A stretch of DNA of 41,221 nucleotides from Methanobacteriota archaeon. Its GTDB lineage: Archaea; Thermoplasmatota; Poseidoniia; Poseidoniales; Poseidoniaceae. Below the pieces are notes generated by a model. That model was not told where the DNA came from. It was given only the letters and a program-made list of their open reading frames with translations, and made no database searches. Position numbers and translations under genes: made by a program. This document shows positions 1 through 8,650 of this stretch, in pieces; position 1 is the first letter of the stretch, and every line of letters starts with the position of its first letter. Location: positions 1-41,221 of the forward strand of contig WTIA01000111.1 in assembly GCA_011522915.1 (NCBI GenBank), written 5' to 3'.

Positions 1-467
1 GATTTGCAATATCCACATTATTGCTCAACCTCCTATCTTTGATTCCATTCTTGGTATATTATGAATTAAAGCCAAGCTCTGAGATGCTTCTACTACCAGT
101 TGTAATTTTAGGTATCGCAACTTTTGGGTTAGGACTTTCGATGATAACAAGCATTCTCCACACTAAACTCAGAGACACCGGCCAAATTGTAAATGTCTCC
201 ACAAGAGTTGGTTTCTACTTTACCCCAGTGTTTTACACAATTGATATGATTGCAGATAGCAGAATTCCCGCAGAATATCTATCTGCTTATCTTATTGCTA
301 ACCCAATGGCGGTCTATCTATCAATTTCAAGAACCCTAATCATGGGAACACCACTTGGTATTAGCAATGATTACATCTTAATTGCATTAGTCGAAACCAT
401 AGTGATATTCATTATTGGTTCATACTATTACCAAGCCAAGCAGGACCAGGCGGTGAAATACTTATGA
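1..467 (+). CDS. ABC-2 type polysaccharide export permease, 5'-truncated by window edge
   Basis: The reading frame is open from base 3 leftwards, so the TTG the ORF track uses at 21 is only an internal codon and the true start lies outside the window. About 155 residues remain. They contain four to five hydrophobic segments and the order of elements seen in the C-terminal half of Wzm/TagG-type permeases, including the segment around FYFTPVFYT and the ANPM turn before the next helix. The family forms the membrane channel of ABC exporters that move lipid-linked polysaccharide across the cytoplasmic membrane. The stop overlaps the next start (ATGA), so it is translationally coupled to the ATPase gene. 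Function is inferred from fold pattern and neighbour; the exported glycan is unknown. Confidence 0.85.
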   Translation, partial: FAISTLLLNLLSLIPFLVYYELKPSSEMLLLPVVILGIATFGLGLSMITSILHTKLRDTGQIVNVSTRVGFYFTPVFYTIDMIADSRIPAEYLSAYLIANPMAVYLSISRTLIMGTPLGISNDYILIALVETIVIFIIGSYYYQAKQDQAVKYL

Positions 468-1198
468 CAGCAGATAATTATACTATCAAGGTTAGTGATG
501 CAGTCTTAGATTTTCCGTTTCATAATTCTGGAGTTACAACAATAAAGAAACAATTAATCTCCCTATTCCGAAGCGAGAAAAAGAATTGGTTTCGAGCTCT
601 AAACGGTATAGACTTACAATTACAGCAGGGCGAAGTTGTTGGAATTCTAGGGCCGAACGGTGCTGGAAAAAGCACTCTACTGCGTTTGGTAGGCGGTATC
701 TACAAACCAGACAGAGGTGTAGTTGATACCAAAGGGAGAATAACTCTGCTCGCAGGATATGGATTAGGATTTTCTCCAGGATTATCGGGTCGAGAAAATA
801 TTCATTTTAGTGGTGGATTATTAGGTATGACGACAAACGAATTGGAAGAAATGGAGGATGAAATAATTGAGTTTTCAGAACTTGGCGCATTCATCGATTC
901 TCCATTATGGACCTATTCTTCGGGTATGCGAGCCAGATTAGGATTCAGTATTGCATGTTTTTCAAAACCGGATATTTTATTGCTGGATGAGGTTTTATCA
1001 GTCGGAGATAGCTCGTTCAAGAGAAAGTCAAAAGCCAAAATAAAAGAAATGGTGAATAGTGAAATGACAGTTCTAATCATATCCCATGACCTCAACACAC
1101 TCAGAGACATGTGTGATAGGTTGATTTACATTGAAAATGGCAGAGTTATTGTAGATGATGACGATGAATTAGTTATCAAACTTTATCAGATGGAGTGA
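464..1198 (+). CDS. ABC transporter ATP-binding protein, Wzt/TagH-type polysaccharide exporter
   Basis: This 244-aa ATPase powers the permease encoded just upstream; the two genes overlap by 4 bases. Visible motifs in order are Walker A GPNGAGKST (about residue 64), the family signature YSSGMRARLGF (about 150), Walker B ILLLDEV followed by the catalytic region (about 170), and the switch histidine in ISHD (about 205). The N-terminal segment before Walker A, with a run like IKKQLISLFR, is typical of the O-antigen/teichoic-acid subfamily. The C-terminal glycan-binding domain of long Wzt proteins is absent, so substrate recognition probably resembles the short TagH/KpsT type. Involvement in surface-polysaccharide export is supported by the glycosyltransferases that follow. 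Confidence 0.92.
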   Translation: MTADNYTIKVSDAVLDFPFHNSGVTTIKKQLISLFRSEKKNWFRALNGIDLQLQQGEVVGILGPNGAGKSTLLRLVGGIYKPDRGVVDTKGRITLLAGYGLGFSPGLSGRENIHFSGGLLGMTTNELEEMEDEIIEFSELGAFIDSPLWTYSSGMRARLGFSIACFSKPDILLLDEVLSVGDSSFKRKSKAKIKEMVNSEMTVLIISHDLNTLRDMCDRLIYIENGRVIVDDDDELVIKLYQME

Positions 1199-1202
1199 TA
1201 AT

Positions 1203-3884
1203 TTGAAATCTAATTTTCGAATTAAGGTCGACCACTATCTCCGTAAACGAAGAAAGGGGTTACACAAACTCGATGGTAACCTCAAAAACTACCCATATAT
1301 CATTCATTTAGCAACACAAAGGCCCGTTAACCTAACAAAAATTTCACATGAATTGATTCAACTAAAAAGGAAATTCCATGCATCTTGGGTGCAAGAAGTT
1401 GAGACCCTAATTCAGGAATTGTTGGACAAGAAGAGGTGTATAAGCGATGCTGCAAACATACACGTTTCTCTTGTTAGGGCCTTATCAACGTTAGACATAG
1501 AACAGGCGATTGAAATTGGGCTAAGATATGTCCATGACACAAGGGACGAGAGAACCATGAAAACAACAGTCAATCTTTTGCTATCTATGAGAAAAAATCA
1601 ACAAGCATGGGATTTACTTCAATCATTTAATGACTCAAAGTGGTCCATGGATAAGCGAGAACAAATTATCAGGAAGGATGGATTGTCAGATGATTATGAA
1701 AGAAACTACCTCGAGCTAATCGGTAGGAACGAACTTGAAATTGATCATAAACCGTCAGTGATTATCTATGGAGATTTAGATACCAACATTATTGATGGCT
1801 CCTCGGTGTGGCTTATGTCACTATGTGAAGCATTTTCTCAAACTGATGTTTCCGTACACCTATTACTCAAATCTGATATTACTCGTGAAATTTTGTTAAA
1901 ACCACTAATCGAATGCCCGGATATCAAAATTATTGAGCCGAAGCATTTCGGAATTAAAGAAGGAAAAATTAGTGCAGAAGATGCAATAAACTTGATTGAG
2001 ATATTGGATGGAATATATGGGGGATACAAATCAATAATTTTGAGAGGGTTAGAAGTATCGTCTTTTTCTTTGGGCAAAAAGAGTCTTTGGCAAAGAGTCT
2101 ATCCATATCTTACAGATTACTATTTTATCGATACAGATGGAACGCGTAAGAACAAACCAAATACTGAAACTCTGATTCCAGATTTAGAGAAATTCGTTGG
2201 AGGATTTTTCGTTCAAACCCAGCAGATTAAGGAGGACCTTTCCTCTCAATTCGGGGTTTCAGATGAAAAAATGACATTGCTTCCGCCAATGATTCCAGAC
2301 ACTGAAGATGTTCAATTCGAGAGAAAGATGATCGACAAATTGAAAATTGGTTACAGTGGGAAAATAGCACCGCTCTGGGGAATTACTGAATTGATTAAGT
2401 CAACGGAAGGAAATTCTGAAGTCGAAATCCACATTATCGGAGATAAAATTCACAAAAGCACACCAGAGCATCCTAATTTTTATGCTGAAATCCTGTCATT
2501 GCTCGAAGATAGTTCTCATGTGACTTGGCATGGAGGAATGGAGCGTGCTGAGGCACTAGAATTGATGAGTAAAATGGATGTAGCATGGTGTTATCGCTCT
2601 CCATTATTAGAATCAAACACTCTTGAAATGTCGACTAAGTTGATTGAAAATACTCGTCAAGGCATCCCATCAATTGTAACTCGTAATGAATTAAACGTTG
2701 AATTATTTGGAGATGATTATCCATTATTTGTGGCGGGTGCTAAGGAAATTAACCCATTGTTGAACAGACTCATTCCAATAATCGAAGAGATTGATTTTGA
2801 AAGTCATTCACTTCAGGTAAAGAAGCACGAAATATCAAGTTCAAGAATAGAAATTATTGAACCATTTATTCAATCACTTTACGACAAACACTCAAATGAA
2901 TACAAGAGAATAATATTGAATGGACATGATTTGAAGTTCATAGGGGAGTTTGAATCTTATTTGAAAATTAAAGGGCATTATGTTCGAAGAGATAGGTGGG
3001 GTTGGGGCGAGCCACTTGATATTGAGAGGTCAAGGTCGTTGTTGAAGTGGGCTGAGGTTATATTCAGTGAATGGGGTTTAGCAAATTCAGTTTGGTATTC
3101 AAACAATATTTCTCAAGAGCAAAAACACATTGTAAGGGTTCATTTGCAAGAAGTTAATGAGAGAGCAAGGATATTCCCAGTGAATGTGGATACTGACGGT
3201 GTAGACAAATTTATTTTTGTAGCAGAACATGTGCGTGAAGAAGCGATTGAATTGTTTAATTGGGATAGAGAATTAACCATCGTGATTCCCAACTATGTTG
3301 ATGTAGACCGTTTAAACCAAGATAAACTTCCAACTGCAAACAAAACCATCGGGATAATTGGAATTGTGCCACAGAGAAAGAGATTAGACAGGGCTCTCAA
3401 CTTAATTAATAGATTAGCAGAATTAGATTCAAGTTGGAAATTAATAATCAAGGGTAAAGATCCGAGAAATATTGAATTCATGAAGGCACCAAATCGGGCA
3501 AAAGAAATGGAATACTATTCCTCACAATTCGAAAGGATAGACAAAGAACATCTGTTGAAATTATCAGTTTCATGGGATGAATTTTCAATTTCGTTGTCTT
3601 CCTGGTACAGAAAGATCGGATATGTTCTTTCTCCAAGTGATTTCGAATCATTCCATTATTCGATTGCTGATGGGGTAGCCAGTGGTGCAGTTCCGATAAT
3701 TTGGCCGTGGGATGGTGCGAAAGAAATCTATACCGAGGATTGGGTGATTGATAATACTGGAGAGGCTCTGTCTAAAATTTTGTCAACAAATCTTGGTGAC
3801 CAAGAACGGTCGAATCGAGAGTTGATTGAGCAAAAATATGGATTAGAAGTCATCTTTTCAAAACTAGAGAATGAGATGTGGTAA
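1203..3884 (+). CDS. Large protein with two glycosyltransferase (GT4-like) modules
   Basis: An 893-aa protein starting with TTG four bases after the ATPase gene. Residues 1-180 look helical and repeat-like and match nothing I recognise. Residues about 185-545 form one GT-B module, with GYSGKIAPLWG-type strand/loop and a C-terminal acceptor half ending near STKLIENTRQGIPSIV. Residues about 575-890 form a second module, with IIGIVPQRKRLDRAL and the donor-site-like LSPSDFESFHYSIADGVASGAVPI segment resembling the GT4 E-x7-E region. Two catalytic modules in one chain suggest sequential addition of two sugars in building the exported glycan. No signal peptide or membrane segment is evident, so it should act on the cytoplasmic face. 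Sugar specificity cannot be read. Confidence 0.8.
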   Translation: MKSNFRIKVDHYLRKRRKGLHKLDGNLKNYPYIIHLATQRPVNLTKISHELIQLKRKFHASWVQEVETLIQELLDKKRCISDAANIHVSLVRALSTLDIEQAIEIGLRYVHDTRDERTMKTTVNLLLSMRKNQQAWDLLQSFNDSKWSMDKREQIIRKDGLSDDYERNYLELIGRNELEIDHKPSVIIYGDLDTNIIDGSSVWLMSLCEAFSQTDVSVHLLLKSDITREILLKPLIECPDIKIIEPKHFGIKEGKISAEDAINLIEILDGIYGGYKSIILRGLEVSSFSLGKKSLWQRVYPYLTDYYFIDTDGTRKNKPNTETLIPDLEKFVGGFFVQTQQIKEDLSSQFGVSDEKMTLLPPMIPDTEDVQFERKMIDKLKIGYSGKIAPLWGITELIKSTEGNSEVEIHIIGDKIHKSTPEHPNFYAEILSLLEDSSHVTWHGGMERAEALELMSKMDVAWCYRSPLLESNTLEMSTKLIENTRQGIPSIVTRNELNVELFGDDYPLFVAGAKEINPLLNRLIPIIEEIDFESHSLQVKKHEISSSRIEIIEPFIQSLYDKHSNEYKRIILNGHDLKFIGEFESYLKIKGHYVRRDRWGWGEPLDIERSRSLLKWAEVIFSEWGLANSVWYSNNISQEQKHIVRVHLQEVNERARIFPVNVDTDGVDKFIFVAEHVREEAIELFNWDRELTIVIPNYVDVDRLNQDKLPTANKTIGIIGIVPQRKRLDRALNLINRLAELDSSWKLIIKGKDPRNIEFMKAPNRAKEMEYYSSQFERIDKEHLLKLSVSWDEFSISLSSWYRKIGYVLSPSDFESFHYSIADGVASGAVPIIWPWDGAKEIYTEDWVIDNTGEALSKILSTNLGDQERSNRELIEQKYGLEVIFSKLENEMW

Positions 3885-3888
3885 CAAC

Positions 3889-4983
3889 ATGAATCCAATT
3901 ATTTTAGTTGTAGGGGCTCGTCCAAATTTCATGAAAATCGCTCCAATTCAAAAAGAGTTAGATTCGCGAGGAATCCCTAACATTCTTCTCCATACAGGGC
4001 AACACTATGACGACAATATGTCAAAGGTCTTCTTCGATGACCTGAAGATGAAAAAGCCCGACATATATCTGGGGATTGGTAGTGGGAGTCACGCAACTCA
4101 GACCGCTAAAGTGATGGTTGAATTTGAACAGGTTTGCTTGGAGTATAATCCATCAATGGTTGTTGTGGTAGGAGATGTGAACTCAACTCTTGCCTGCTCT
4201 TTGGTGAGCGCGAAATTGAATATCAAATGCGCTCACGTCGAAGCCGGGCTACGTTCTTTCGATAGAGAAATGCCAGAGGAAATAAACAGGATTGTGACCG
4301 ATTCAATTTGCGAAATCCTGCTGACACCATCAGATGATGGTGATGAAAACTTACTGAGTGAAGGTGTAGATCAATCCAAGATTCACATGGTTGGAAATGT
4401 AATGATTGACAGCTTGCTTTCAAATTTAGATGTGGCAAAAAACCTTGATGTTCTATCCCGATATGAAATTTCTAAAGATTATGTTCTAGTAACTCTACAT
4501 AGGCCTTCTAATGTTGATGATAAATCAGTATTTACAGACATAATATCAGCTATTGAAGAAATATCGGGGGATGTTGAATTTGTATTTCCTATGCATCCAA
4601 GAACAAAAAAAATGGCCGAGAATTTCGGGTTATACAGTCGAATCGAATCCATACCTGGAATGAAGATAACTCCACCAGCAGGCTATCTTGATTTTATTTC
4701 TTTGATGTCAAAGTCAAAGCTTGTTCTAACCGATTCAGGAGGATTGCAAGAAGAGACTACTGCTCTTGGCATTCCTTGTCTAACCATTCGTGAAAATACT
4801 GAAAGGCCGGTAACAATTACACAAGGAACAAATCAACTTGTAGGCACTGACAAGGACAAAATTATCTCGGCTGGATTAGAAGCATTGCAAGGAAATGGCA
4901 AATCTGGGATAATTCCAAAATATTGGGATGGAAAGACATCATCAAGAATTGTTGACGTATTATTACAGAGTATCGAACAATAG
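3889..4983 (+). CDS. wecB: UDP-N-acetylglucosamine 2-epimerase (non-hydrolysing, WecB type)
   Basis: Interconverts UDP-GlcNAc and UDP-ManNAc in the cytoplasm. I place the start at the ATG giving MNPIILVVGARPNFMK, because this is the canonical N-terminus and it follows the stop of the upstream gene by four bases; the ORF-track start at 3871 adds six residues inside that gene. Key motifs are GARPNFMK, HTGQHYDDNMS, the acidic GDVNST, HVEAGLRS, the PEEINR pair of the active site, a histidine in LHRPSN (usually THRREN), and the nucleotide-binding SGGLQEE. Length (364 aa) is normal. With the convergent dehydrogenase at 6364-7710 it would provide UDP-ManNAcA for the glycan. The LHRPSN variant is a small departure from the bacterial consensus. 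Confidence 0.93.
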   Translation: MNPIILVVGARPNFMKIAPIQKELDSRGIPNILLHTGQHYDDNMSKVFFDDLKMKKPDIYLGIGSGSHATQTAKVMVEFEQVCLEYNPSMVVVVGDVNSTLACSLVSAKLNIKCAHVEAGLRSFDREMPEEINRIVTDSICEILLTPSDDGDENLLSEGVDQSKIHMVGNVMIDSLLSNLDVAKNLDVLSRYEISKDYVLVTLHRPSNVDDKSVFTDIISAIEEISGDVEFVFPMHPRTKKMAENFGLYSRIESIPGMKITPPAGYLDFISLMSKSKLVLTDSGGLQEETTALGIPCLTIRENTERPVTITQGTNQLVGTDKDKIISAGLEALQGNGKSGIIPKYWDGKTSSRIVDVLLQSIEQ

Positions 4984-4985
4984 GA

Positions 4986-6362
4986 GTGGGTCGCATACGA
5001 GTCTTACACGTATTGGCAAACAGCCACCCCGATACTAATGGATATGCAATTAGGTCTCACATGATTTTGAAGTATCAAATGCAGTTAGATGGTATTGAGG
5101 TTCACGCGATAACCTCGCCATTCTATCCAAAAAGGGAATTGATGCAGGAAGAAATTGTTCATGACTCTATACGTTACTTTAGGTGCAAACATCCATCTTT
5201 CATATCTGGAAAATTACCATTGAGTCAAAAAATTATTCGAAAATTTACAAAGCTAGATTCCAAGAAAATGGAAGCAGAGGAAAAACAGAAAACGTTTCTT
5301 AAAAAAATGTATGATTTTGTATACTTCGGCTTTTTCAAACTAGGTAGGCTGGTAAAAAAACCATTCAGAATCCCTTACAGGGTTTGGGAGGAAAGAGTTT
5401 TGATGAAGCATTTTCAATCTCAAATTTCTAATTATGTACAAGAAAATGGGATTGATGTTATCCATGCGCATACCCCTTACCGTGTTGGAATACCATCAAT
5501 GAATGTAGCCAAGAAACTGGGAAAGAAATTTGTTTACGAAATGAGAGGTATGTGGGAAGAAACCGCAGTGGCTAATGGGCGATGGAAAAGAAACGGGCTT
5601 GCATATTCAAGGTTCAGAAGATTGGAAAATAAGGTCTTAAGGTCAGCCGATTCCATTGTTGCGATTTCAAATGAATTGAAACAAGATTTGCTGGTGCGCG
5701 GGATTCCAGAAAACAGGATTACAATCGTTCCCAATGGAATAGAGCAGGGCAACTCAAATATCGAGTCTTCTAAATTCGAATCAATAAAGTATGAATTAGA
5801 CAAATTAGATGGTGAAATCACTGTGGGTTACATTGGCTCTCTACGAGAGTTAGAAGGAGTTGATATGACCGTAGATGCGGTTTCTGAATTGGTTAAGAAA
5901 GGTCATAATGTGAAATTCTTTTGTTTAACCGGATCTAATGGACAAAATGAATTGAGAGATCGTTCAAATAATCTAGGATTGGAAGACAGGACATTAATTA
6001 CTGGCCCAGTGCCACATCTAGAGGTGAAACAATATTATGATTTGATAGACATATTTGTTGTTAGCCGTCCGGATTATCCTGTTACTAGAACGGTAACTCC
6101 CTTGAAACCATTTGAAGCAATGGCTCAATCTTTACCAGTAATTGTGACCAATCTACCAGCATTATCTGAAATCGTAGAAAATTTGGTAACAGGAATCGTT
6201 ACAGAGAGCAACGAATTATCATCGCTAGTCAAAGCAATTGAAGAATTAATCCAAAATTCAACTCTTAGAGAAAAATTAGGAAAACATGCAAAGATTTGGG
6301 TTGAAAAAGAACGCTCATGGGATAATTTAGTTCAGCGGTATACGTCAGTATACACTGAATGA
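4986..6362 (+). CDS. Glycosyltransferase family 4
   Basis: A 458-aa GT-B enzyme. It starts at GTG two bases after the wecB-like stop, and the GGAG at 4983-4986 abuts that start. The N-terminal acceptor half contains HVLANSHPDTNGYAIRSH and the IHAHTPYRVG strand. The C-terminal donor half contains VPNGIE, GYIGSLRELEGVD and LKPFEAMAQSLPVIV, the E-x7-E-like donor nucleotide-sugar site of GT4. A long basic insertion (about residues 75-135) separates parts of the first Rossmann fold. It is the last gene of the plus-strand export run and ends two bases from the convergent dehydrogenase stop. It probably transfers one sugar of the exported polymer; donor and acceptor are unknown. Confidence 0.9.
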   Translation: MGRIRVLHVLANSHPDTNGYAIRSHMILKYQMQLDGIEVHAITSPFYPKRELMQEEIVHDSIRYFRCKHPSFISGKLPLSQKIIRKFTKLDSKKMEAEEKQKTFLKKMYDFVYFGFFKLGRLVKKPFRIPYRVWEERVLMKHFQSQISNYVQENGIDVIHAHTPYRVGIPSMNVAKKLGKKFVYEMRGMWEETAVANGRWKRNGLAYSRFRRLENKVLRSADSIVAISNELKQDLLVRGIPENRITIVPNGIEQGNSNIESSKFESIKYELDKLDGEITVGYIGSLRELEGVDMTVDAVSELVKKGHNVKFFCLTGSNGQNELRDRSNNLGLEDRTLITGPVPHLEVKQYYDLIDIFVVSRPDYPVTRTVTPLKPFEAMAQSLPVIVTNLPALSEIVENLVTGIVTESNELSSLVKAIEELIQNSTLREKLGKHAKIWVEKERSWDNLVQRYTSVYTE

Positions 6363-6363
6363 A

Positions 6364-7710
6364 TCAAGGTCGTCCAACAGCGTGAACTTGCCATCCAGAG
6401 TTCTCTAGAGAGTTCAAATCAAGAACACGACGTCCATCGTATAGGATTGGATTTCGCATTCTAGATGCCAACCCTGCCCAATCAATCTCCTGGCATGCCT
6501 TGTGTGCAGTAATGAGAACCGCCATGTCATATCCTTCGGCAGAGTCAATGTCGCTGACAACCTCGACGCCTTCAGGGAAATCTTCTGCATTGAGGTGAGG
6601 ATCGTATGCTGCAACTGCAATATCCTTGGATTGTAGTGCATCAGTCAAAGGTTCTGCAGGAGTTTCCCTAGGGTCTCCAACTTCTGCCTTGTATGACCAA
6701 CCTAGAAGCAGAACCTTGCCTTCACCTGCTGGTACGCCAGCCTTGTAGAGCAATTCATTGAGAACGCCTGCAACATGGATTGGCATGGTTCGATTTACCG
6801 CACGAGCCGCTGTGATTAGTTCAGCAGGAACACCAACATCAGCAGCCCTTTGCATCATGTAGTATGGGTCAACAGGGATACAGTGGCCTCCTACTCCTAC
6901 ACCTGGAGTATATCGGTGGAAGTTCCACTTAGTCGCTGCAGCTGAAAGAACATCTTCGACATCAACGTCTAGTTCAGGGAAAATACGTGCTAGTTCGTTA
7001 ACAAGTGCGATATTGATGTCGCGCTGAACATTCTCGATTACTTTAGCAGCCTCAGCAACTTCCAATTTTCCAACATACCGCACGTCTTCTGATGTAAGAC
7101 GACTATACAATCCGACAAGGCCCTCTCCCACGTCCGGGTTTGAACAACCTATGACTCTAGCAACCTGCCTTACGCCATGGGCAGGGTCTCCTGGGTTGAA
7201 TCTCTCAGGGCAATAAGCAATTTCCACATCGACTCCAATCTCCAAACCAAGGTCTTCCAATTCTGGCAACCAAGTTTGTGCAGTTACGCCAGGGTAGACA
7301 GTAGACTCGAGCACAACAATCGTTCGAGAACCTCTGTTCAGTGATTCAAATACAGCACGTCCTGCTTTCTGAACATAGCTCAAGTCCGGCTTGAGGTCTT
7401 CAGTTACGGGAGTAGGAACAGTGACTAGGAGAACATCACAATGAGGGACTGCCTCACTTGTGGAAGTGGTGATATTCCATCTCTCGCTTCCTGGTGCAGG
7501 AATGATGTCGTCAACATCAGGGTCACCTGTTGGGTTTTCACCGCGCTTAACCATGTCAACAGTTCTTTGAGAAATATCGACCCCCCAGACATTGAATCCG
7601 GAATCATGGAAACCAATTGCAGTAGGCAATCCGACATAGCCTAGGCCAATGATTCCCACAGTCAAGTCGCCTTTAGCAGCTTGATTAGCGAACTCAGGAG
7701 TCCAGCCCAT
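6364..7710 (-). CDS. wecC: UDP-N-acetyl-D-mannosaminuronate/UDP-GlcNAc 6-dehydrogenase family
   Basis: NAD-dependent nucleotide-sugar 6-dehydrogenase that oxidises C6 of a UDP-HexNAc to the uronate. The 448-aa sequence has the Rossmann motif GIIGLGYVGLP at about residue 18, the family stretch around CPERFNPGDPAHGVRQV, and the active-site cysteine in GGHCIPVDPYY near residue 275, followed by the UDP-binding C-terminal third. The PERxxPG pattern is of the kind found in the WecC/VI-polysaccharide subgroup rather than UDP-glucose dehydrogenases, so UDP-ManNAc made by the neighbouring epimerase is the likely substrate; UDP-GlcNAc is the alternative. It is transcribed opposite to the epimerase-like gene at 7796, and base composition is more GC-rich than the export genes to its left. 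Confidence 0.9.
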   Translation of the reverse strand: MGWTPEFANQAAKGDLTVGIIGLGYVGLPTAIGFHDSGFNVWGVDISQRTVDMVKRGENPTGDPDVDDIIPAPGSERWNITTSTSEAVPHCDVLLVTVPTPVTEDLKPDLSYVQKAGRAVFESLNRGSRTIVVLESTVYPGVTAQTWLPELEDLGLEIGVDVEIAYCPERFNPGDPAHGVRQVARVIGCSNPDVGEGLVGLYSRLTSEDVRYVGKLEVAEAAKVIENVQRDINIALVNELARIFPELDVDVEDVLSAAATKWNFHRYTPGVGVGGHCIPVDPYYMMQRAADVGVPAELITAARAVNRTMPIHVAGVLNELLYKAGVPAGEGKVLLLGWSYKAEVGDPRETPAEPLTDALQSKDIAVAAYDPHLNAEDFPEGVEVVSDIDSAEGYDMAVLITAHKACQEIDWAGLASRMRNPILYDGRRVLDLNSLENSGWQVHAVGRP

Positions 7711-7748
7711 GAAAGTAAGTGCGAGGGCTTCTGTTCTTCAATACAGTG

Positions 7749-7758
7749 GCTTAAACAA
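7749..7758. promoter_or_regulatory. Possible shared TATA-like element of divergent promoters
   Basis: The 85-base gap between the dehydrogenase (ATG at 7710, minus) and the GalE-like gene (ATG at 7796, plus) contains TTAAA at 7751-7755, about 45 bases from each start codon. It reads TTAAAC on one strand and TTTAAG on the other. The symmetric position fits one AT-rich core serving both directions, but the match to an archaeal TATA box is weak and no BRE is clear. Confidence 0.25.
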
Positions 7759-7795
7759 GCGAAGGTATGTTCACCCCCTTCGTTAACGACTGCCC

Positions 7796-8650
7796 ATGCC
7801 GAGCGTGCTAGTTACCGGAGGTAGCGGTTTCATCGGCACCCATCTATGCCGTCATTTGCAAGGCTTAGGCCATCATGTGATTTCTTTGGATATTATGCAC
7901 ACTGATAGCCACCCATGGGAATGCATCACTGCAGACATTCGTGACAGTTTGCATCTTGATGGAATTGATTACATCGTTCATTTAGCAGCACAAATTTCAG
8001 TTCCCCAATCGATAGATAATCCCGATGAGACGCTTTCAATCAATGTTGATGGAACTAAATCGATTATTTCAGCAGCCGAAACATCTGAAGTCAAGAAGAT
8101 TATCTTCGCATCTAGTGCTGCAATTTACGGCGACTGCGAGGACATTCCAATTGGTGAAGATGCTCCAATGATGCCTCAATCACCTTATGCGGTCTCAAAA
8201 ATCGTTGGAGAAGAGTTACTTCGAAGATCTGAGATTGAGACATGTTCGCTGCGCTTCTTCAATGTCTATGGGCCAGGCCAATCCTCAGAAGGCGGGTATG
8301 CAGCGGTTATACCTGCATTCAAGAAGGCGATTTCTCTAGGTAAAGAATGCACCATATTTGGCGATGGTACTCAAGTCAGAGATTTCGTCCACGTATCTGA
8401 TTTAGTGCGAATCATTGGGTTGTGCCTTGAAACTGGAGATTTGCCTAAAGAGATGAATGTTGCATCCGGTATTGCGACTTCACTTTTGGACTTAATCGGG
8501 AATCTCAATGAGTTGAATCCTCAAATGAGTCCTCCAGTGTTTGCAGAAGAAAGAGCAGGAGATATTCACACATCAGTAGCAGACATTTCCCTATTGCTAA
8601 GCACTTTACCGGTAGGAGAAATGATTACGCTAAAGGAGGGCCTTTCGTGA
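7796..8650 (+). CDS. NAD-dependent sugar-nucleotide epimerase/dehydratase (GalE-like SDR)
   Basis: An extended short-chain dehydrogenase acting on an NDP-sugar. Visible are the NAD-binding VTGGSGFIGTHLCRHL at residue 6, the DIRD-like acid, HLAAQ (about 62), the serine of ASSAAIYG, the catalytic SPYAVSK tyrosine-lysine pair (about residue 128) and the RFFNVYGPGQ substrate loop. At 284 aa it is somewhat shorter than typical 310-340-aa GalE proteins, mainly in the C-terminal substrate domain. The start is the ATG giving MPSVLVTGG. It overlaps the following glycosyltransferase by four bases (GTGA), so they are coupled. UDP-glucose/galactose or UDP-GlcNAc/GalNAc 4-epimerisation are the most likely reactions; the exact one cannot be told. 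Confidence 0.9.
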   Translation: MPSVLVTGGSGFIGTHLCRHLQGLGHHVISLDIMHTDSHPWECITADIRDSLHLDGIDYIVHLAAQISVPQSIDNPDETLSINVDGTKSIISAAETSEVKKIIFASSAAIYGDCEDIPIGEDAPMMPQSPYAVSKIVGEELLRRSEIETCSLRFFNVYGPGQSSEGGYAAVIPAFKKAISLGKECTIFGDGTQVRDFVHVSDLVRIIGLCLETGDLPKEMNVASGIATSLLDLIGNLNELNPQMSPPVFAEERAGDIHTSVADISLLLSTLPVGEMITLKEGLS

